A DNA stretch of 64,000 bases from Pseudomonas synxantha (GTDB lineage Bacteria > Pseudomonadota > Gammaproteobacteria > Pseudomonadales > Pseudomonadaceae). Positions 60,254 through 64,000 of this stretch are shown in pieces. The notes below the pieces were generated by a model, which ran no database searches, was not told the DNA's origin, and worked only from the letters and a program-made list of their open reading frames with translations. A program made the translations under genes and the position numbers. Position 1 is the first letter of the stretch. The number at the start of each line of letters is the position of its first letter. The stretch covers positions 6,076,001 to 6,140,000 of the forward strand of contig NZ_LT629786.1 of assembly GCF_900105675.1 (NCBI RefSeq). The letters run 5' to 3'.

Positions 60254-62692
60254 ATGCGCCTCCCCACCAAGCTCCGCTTGCGACTTTCCTGCCACGGTAT
60301 GATGTATGGCCTGCTGCTCGGTACCGCAACCATCGCCAGTGTCTTGCTTGCCCCTGGCGCCATGGCCGCCAATGGGGTGCAGCATTTCGTCATCGCGGCT
60401 GGCCCGCTGGACAACGCCTTGAGTCAATTCGCTGCCAGAGCGAATGTGATTCTGTCTTTCTCGCCTCAGCAAACCGCGCAGCTGACTACAGCAGGGCTGG
60501 AAGGCGATTATTCGGTGGAACAAGGCTTTGCGCAGTTGCTGCAGAACTCGGGGCTACAAGTGCTATCCCAGGCGCCCGGCAGTTATGTTCTGCAGGCCAT
60601 TCCCGCAGGGCAACTAGTGCTCGCCCCTACCACGGTCAGCGGTTATCAACAGGCAGCGTTCAACCAAGACATCGCCGGGGATGTGGGCTACAAGGCGCAA
60701 AATAGTCGCATCGGTACCAAGACCAGCACGCCTTTGTCCGAAACACCACGTTCGGTATCGGTCGTCACCGGTCAGCGCATAAAGGACCAGAAGTCACAAA
60801 CGCTGACTGAAGTGTTGGGTTATGTGCCGGGGATCTTCGCGCCCCCTTTTGCTGCCGGTGACGGCCTGGCAGGCGACCTGTTCTTTATTCGCGGTTTCAA
60901 TGCCACGGATTACGGCTACGGCCTTCTGCGGGATGGGCTACGGGTACAAGGCAATCGCTACGATACGACCAGTGAGCCTTATGGCTTGGAGCGCGTCGAA
61001 ATCTTTCGCGGCCCCTCGTCCCTGCTCTACGGTGAGAATGCGCCTGGCGGCTTGGTGAATCTGGTGAGCAAACACCCCACCGCCACTCCGCAAGGTGAGG
61101 TGCAAGTGGGGTATGGCTCAAATAATCGGCGTCAATTGGGTGTGGATATCTCGGGTCCGCTCAACGACAGCGACAGCATCCTTGGACGCGTGGTGATGCT
61201 GGGTCGCAAATCCGACACGCAAACTGACCATGTTCCAGATGATCGCCTGTATATCGCGCCCTCCCTGACCCTGAATTTCGACGATTACAACAGCCTGACC
61301 CTGTTGGCCAATTACCAAAAAGACCACACTAATCTCGAGCTAGGCCTACCCGCCGCCGGCACCTTGCTTACCAACCCCAATGGCAAACTGTCCAAGCACA
61401 CCATGCTCGGCAACCCGGACTGGAATACGTTCGAACGTGAAGCCTGGAGCACTGGCTACGAGTTCAGCCATAGTTTCAACGACGATTGGCAGTTCCGCCA
61501 GAACTCACGCTATATGCAGTCGCGCATCAACCGCCATGAAACCTGGCCTGGCGCGCTGAATAACCGTGGCTTCGGTACTCAGCTGAACATGACTGCCTAT
61601 GACCGCTACAACAAGTCGATGGTCTATTCCCTGGATAACCAGGTGGAAGGCAAATTCCAGCTCGGTGGTCTCGACAATACTGTGCTCCTCGGCGCCAGCT
61701 ACGACCGCACCTCGTTCAACCAGGATTGGGACGCTGGCTCTGCCGGCACCATCAATGTGTATAACCCCGTCTACCTGCGTGATCCATTGACCCCGATTGC
61801 CGTACAAAACACCTTGCTCGAACAACAGATGAAAGGGGTCTATGCACAAATCCAGAGCAAGTATGACCATTGGCTGTTCCTGCTCGGAGGCCGTCAGGAC
61901 TGGGTGGAAAGTCATTTCCGTGACAAGGTCAACAAGGCCAGCAACACCGAGGCCGAGGACCGCAAGTTCACTTACCAGGGCGGGGTGATGTACCAATTCG
62001 ACAACGGTCTGACGCCGTATGTCAGCTATTCCACTGCCTTCGTTCCCGTGCAGCAAATCTCCAACGCCGGTTCACCCTTGAAGCCGATCACCAGCAGCCA
62101 GTACGAAGTGGGAGTGAAGTACGAGCCGATCGGCTGGGATACCGCGATGACAATGTCGCTGTATGACTTGCGCAAGCAAGACGATACCTACCTGGACGCC
62201 ACCACCAACAGTTACCGCCAGGTGGGCGAGAGCCGGGCCAAGGGTGTAGAAGTCGAGGTGAACAGCAATCTCACGCCCAATCTCAATGTGACGGCGGCTT
62301 ACACCTATACGGACGCTCGGATTACCAAGGATTCGGCTACCTCACTGGTCGAGGGGCACCAAATGACGGGAGTGCCGCGCAACCAGGCCTCGATCTGGGG
62401 CAAGTACCGTTTCCTCGATGGCCAACTCAAGGGCTTATCCCTGGGTGGCGGTGTGCGTTATTTCGACAGTACCTTTGCTTACACCGCACCTACGCTGTAC
62501 GGGAAGTTGGACGCAGGTAGCGTCACCTTGGTGGACGCAGCGGTTGGCTATCAGATCGATAAACACTGGTCAGTCGACCTGAACGCCAAGAACCTGTTCG
62601 ATAAGGAGTATGTAGCCGGCTGCAACGACGCCGGCCGTTGCTACTGGGGGGACAGCCGTACCCTGCTCGGTACGGTGTCGTACAACTGGTAG
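60254..62692 (+). CDS. TonB-dependent siderophore receptor with signalling domain
   Basis: 812 residues. A long signal peptide ending GAMA, then an STN domain (about 42-115, FVIAAGPLDNALSQFAARANVILSFS), a TonB box region near TTVSG, plug domain (SETPRSVSVVTGQRIKDQ, EVLGYVPGIF, FIRGFNATDYGYGLLRDGL, RVEIFRGPSSLLYGENAPGGLVN) and a 22-strand barrel ending LGTVSYNW. The barrel resembles hydroxamate receptors of the FhuA/FoxA type; the actual ligand is not readable from sequence. Third gene of the fecI-fecR system. Confidence 0.93.
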   Translation: MRLPTKLRLRLSCHGMMYGLLLGTATIASVLLAPGAMAANGVQHFVIAAGPLDNALSQFAARANVILSFSPQQTAQLTTAGLEGDYSVEQGFAQLLQNSGLQVLSQAPGSYVLQAIPAGQLVLAPTTVSGYQQAAFNQDIAGDVGYKAQNSRIGTKTSTPLSETPRSVSVVTGQRIKDQKSQTLTEVLGYVPGIFAPPFAAGDGLAGDLFFIRGFNATDYGYGLLRDGLRVQGNRYDTTSEPYGLERVEIFRGPSSLLYGENAPGGLVNLVSKHPTATPQGEVQVGYGSNNRRQLGVDISGPLNDSDSILGRVVMLGRKSDTQTDHVPDDRLYIAPSLTLNFDDYNSLTLLANYQKDHTNLELGLPAAGTLLTNPNGKLSKHTMLGNPDWNTFEREAWSTGYEFSHSFNDDWQFRQNSRYMQSRINRHETWPGALNNRGFGTQLNMTAYDRYNKSMVYSLDNQVEGKFQLGGLDNTVLLGASYDRTSFNQDWDAGSAGTINVYNPVYLRDPLTPIAVQNTLLEQQMKGVYAQIQSKYDHWLFLLGGRQDWVESHFRDKVNKASNTEAEDRKFTYQGGVMYQFDNGLTPYVSYSTAFVPVQQISNAGSPLKPITSSQYEVGVKYEPIGWDTAMTMSLYDLRKQDDTYLDATTNSYRQVGESRAKGVEVEVNSNLTPNLNVTAAYTYTDARITKDSATSLVEGHQMTGVPRNQASIWGKYRFLDGQLKGLSLGGGVRYFDSTFAYTAPTLYGKLDAGSVTLVDAAVGYQIDKHWSVDLNAKNLFDKEYVAGCNDAGRCYWGDSRTLLGTVSYNW

Positions 62693-62711
62693 AGGCCTGT
62701 GGATAACCAGG

Positions 62712-64000
62712 CTATTTGCCGATGCAGAAACTGGAAAAGATCCGCCCCAACAAATCATCGGAGCTGAATGCGCCGGTGATTTCCCCCAAGAGCTGCTGCG
62801 CCTGTCGCAGATCCTCTGCCAGCAGCTCTCCCGCCCCCGCTAGGGTCAGCTGCGCACGACCGTGTTCCAACGCCGCGCTCGCATGGCGCAACGCCTCCAA
62901 ATGCCTGCGGCGTGCACTGAAGCTGCTTTCCGAGGTCTGTTCGTAGCCCATGCAGGCCTTGAGGTGCTCACGCAGCAATTCCAGGCCCTCACCCGCCGAT
63001 TTGGCGCTCAAGCTGATCGTGACATGCCCGTCCTCACTGGTTTCAAGGGCGATTGCTTCACCTGTCAGGTCGGCCTTGTTACGAATCAGAGTGACTTTGG
63101 CTGGGTCCGGGCGTTGCTCGAGGAATTCAGGCCACAGTGCAAAAGGGTCCACAGCTTCCGGTGCCGTGGCATCAACTACCAGCAACACCCGATCTGCTTC
63201 GCTGATAGCCTTGAGCGCACGTTCCACGCCGATTTTTTCCACTTGGTCATCGGTGTCGCGTAAGCCGGCAGTGTCGACCACGTGCAGCGGCATGCCGTCG
63301 ATGTGGATATGTTCGCGCAGGATATCCCGGGTAGTGCCGGCAATCTCGGTGACAATCGCCGCCTCGCGTCCTGCCAGGGCATTGAGCAGGCTGGATTTAC
63401 CGGCATTGGGCCGGCCGGCAATCACCACTGTCATGCCATCGCGCAACAGCGCGCCCTGCCCGGCTTCACGCAGCACTGTGGATAATTCCTCGCGGACTTT
63501 ATCCAACATGGCTAAGACGTGGCCATCGGCGAGGAAGTCGATTTCTTCTTCCGGAAAATCAATTGCCGCTTCGACGTAAATACGCAGACTGATCAGTTGC
63601 TCGGTCAAGTTATGCACACGCAGGGAAAAAGCGCCCTGCAACGAGCGTAATGCGTTGCGCGCAGCCTGGGCAGAACTGGCTTCGATCAAATCGGCGATGG
63701 CTTCGGCCTGGGCCAGGTCGAGCTTATCGTTCAAAAACGCGCGTTCGCTGAATTCCCCAGGTCGCGCCAAGCGGCAACCCAGTTGCAGGCAGCGCTGCAA
63801 GAGCATATCCAGCACGACAGGGCCGCCATGGCCCTGTAACTCCAGAACGTCTTCTCCAGTGAAGGAGTTCGGCCCAGGGAAGTAGATAGCCAACCCTTCA
63901 TCCAATACGCTTTGGTCGGCATCCAGGAATTGGCCGTAATGGGCATAGCGCGGTTTCAGCTCTCGGCCACTGATAGCCTTGGCTGCTACACCCGCAAGCG
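62712..64000 (-). CDS. mnmE: tRNA modification GTPase MnmE, 5' end outside the window
   Basis: About 429 residues are visible, lacking roughly the first 27. The frame is open to the right edge (...[19 protein letters not shown]...). GTPase motifs [31 protein letters not shown] and NKADL are intact, and the C terminus ends in the conserved FCIGK whose cysteine is needed for tRNA modification. Partner of MnmG. Convergent with the TonB receptor, 19 bases away. Confidence 0.96.
   Translation of the reverse strand, partial: LAGVAAKAISGRELKPRYAHYGQFLDADQSVLDEGLAIYFPGPNSFTGEDVLELQGHGGPVVLDMLLQRCLQLGCRLARPGEFSERAFLNDKLDLAQAEAIADLIEASSAQAARNALRSLQGAFSLRVHNLTEQLISLRIYVEAAIDFPEEEIDFLADGHVLAMLDKVREELSTVLREAGQGALLRDGMTVVIAGRPNAGKSSLLNALAGREAAIVTEIAGTTRDILREHIHIDGMPLHVVDTAGLRDTDDQVEKIGVERALKAISEADRVLLVVDATAPEAVDPFALWPEFLEQRPDPAKVTLIRNKADLTGEAIALETSEDGHVTISLSAKSAGEGLELLREHLKACMGYEQTSESSFSARRRHLEALRHASAALEHGRAQLTLAGAGELLAEDLRQAQQLLGEITGAFSSDDLLGRIFSSFCIGK

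Noticed and set aside
56263-63485. Calling every TTATCCACA in mnmG, rsmG, parA, fecI and mnmE a functional DnaA box
   Set aside because: The nonamer also appears in distant genes of the window (for example near 15.4 kb and 39.8 kb), so single copies inside genes carry little weight.

Overview
The window is chromosomal DNA of a Pseudomonas of the fluorescens type. The gene order (pycBA-pycR, a HexR-like regulator, a GGDEF/EAL protein and uvrD; a dksA2/zigA/amiA/folE2 zinc block; glmS-glmR-glmU-atp operon-parBA-rsmG-mnmG-mnmE) is the one known on the left side of the pseudomonad replication origin, and the intergenic regions carry the REP/REPIN hairpins (core GTGGGAGGGGGCTTGC or GTAGGAGCGAG) typical of this group. 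No tRNA, rRNA, insertion sequence, prophage or CRISPR array was seen. The window cuts pycB on the left and mnmE on the right.

Layout. 0-4.2 kb: anaplerosis (pyruvate carboxylase, its LysR regulator) and a HexR paralogue with a perfect operator but no zwf beside it. 4.3-9.6 kb: cyclic-di-GMP protein and the UvrD helicase, divergently arranged. 9.8-15.3 kb: Tim44-like membrane protein, SUKH protein, cation/proton antiporter, acyl-CoA thioesterase, pyridoxal kinase, DUF3301 protein. 15.3-24.3 kb: a zinc-starvation island. Two nearly identical Zur palindromes, each between divergent transcripts, can control dksA2-zigA-DUF1826-cobW on the left, a small secreted protein and amiA between them, and folE2, a zinc/manganese-type ABC importer and a gamma-carbonic anhydrase on the right. 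A near-consensus parS centromere site is embedded in folE2.

24.4-41.7 kb: envelope region. It holds cardiolipin synthase, cyclopropane fatty acid synthase, a bufferin-type metallophore operon (bufA precursor, MNIO enzyme BufB, partner BufC), an operon of three SPFH/band-7 membrane proteins ending in a P1B metal ATPase, and a six-gene cluster related to E. coli ynbABCD that looks like a complete but uncharacterised phospholipid pathway.

41.8-58.2 kb: the origin-proximal housekeeping block: attTn7 at the end of glmS, amino-sugar synthesis (glmS, glmR, glmU), the nine-gene ATP synthase operon atpIBEFHAGDC, chromosome partition genes parA and parB, rsmG and mnmG. 58.2-64 kb: a DnaA-box-rich, partly AT-rich gap upstream of mnmG, then a Fur-box-led fecI-fecR-TonB receptor system lying between mnmG and mnmE, two genes often close neighbours in this genus.

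Most assignments come from motif and family recognition by eye; start codons were refined by ribosome-binding sites, signal peptides and known family N termini where possible.
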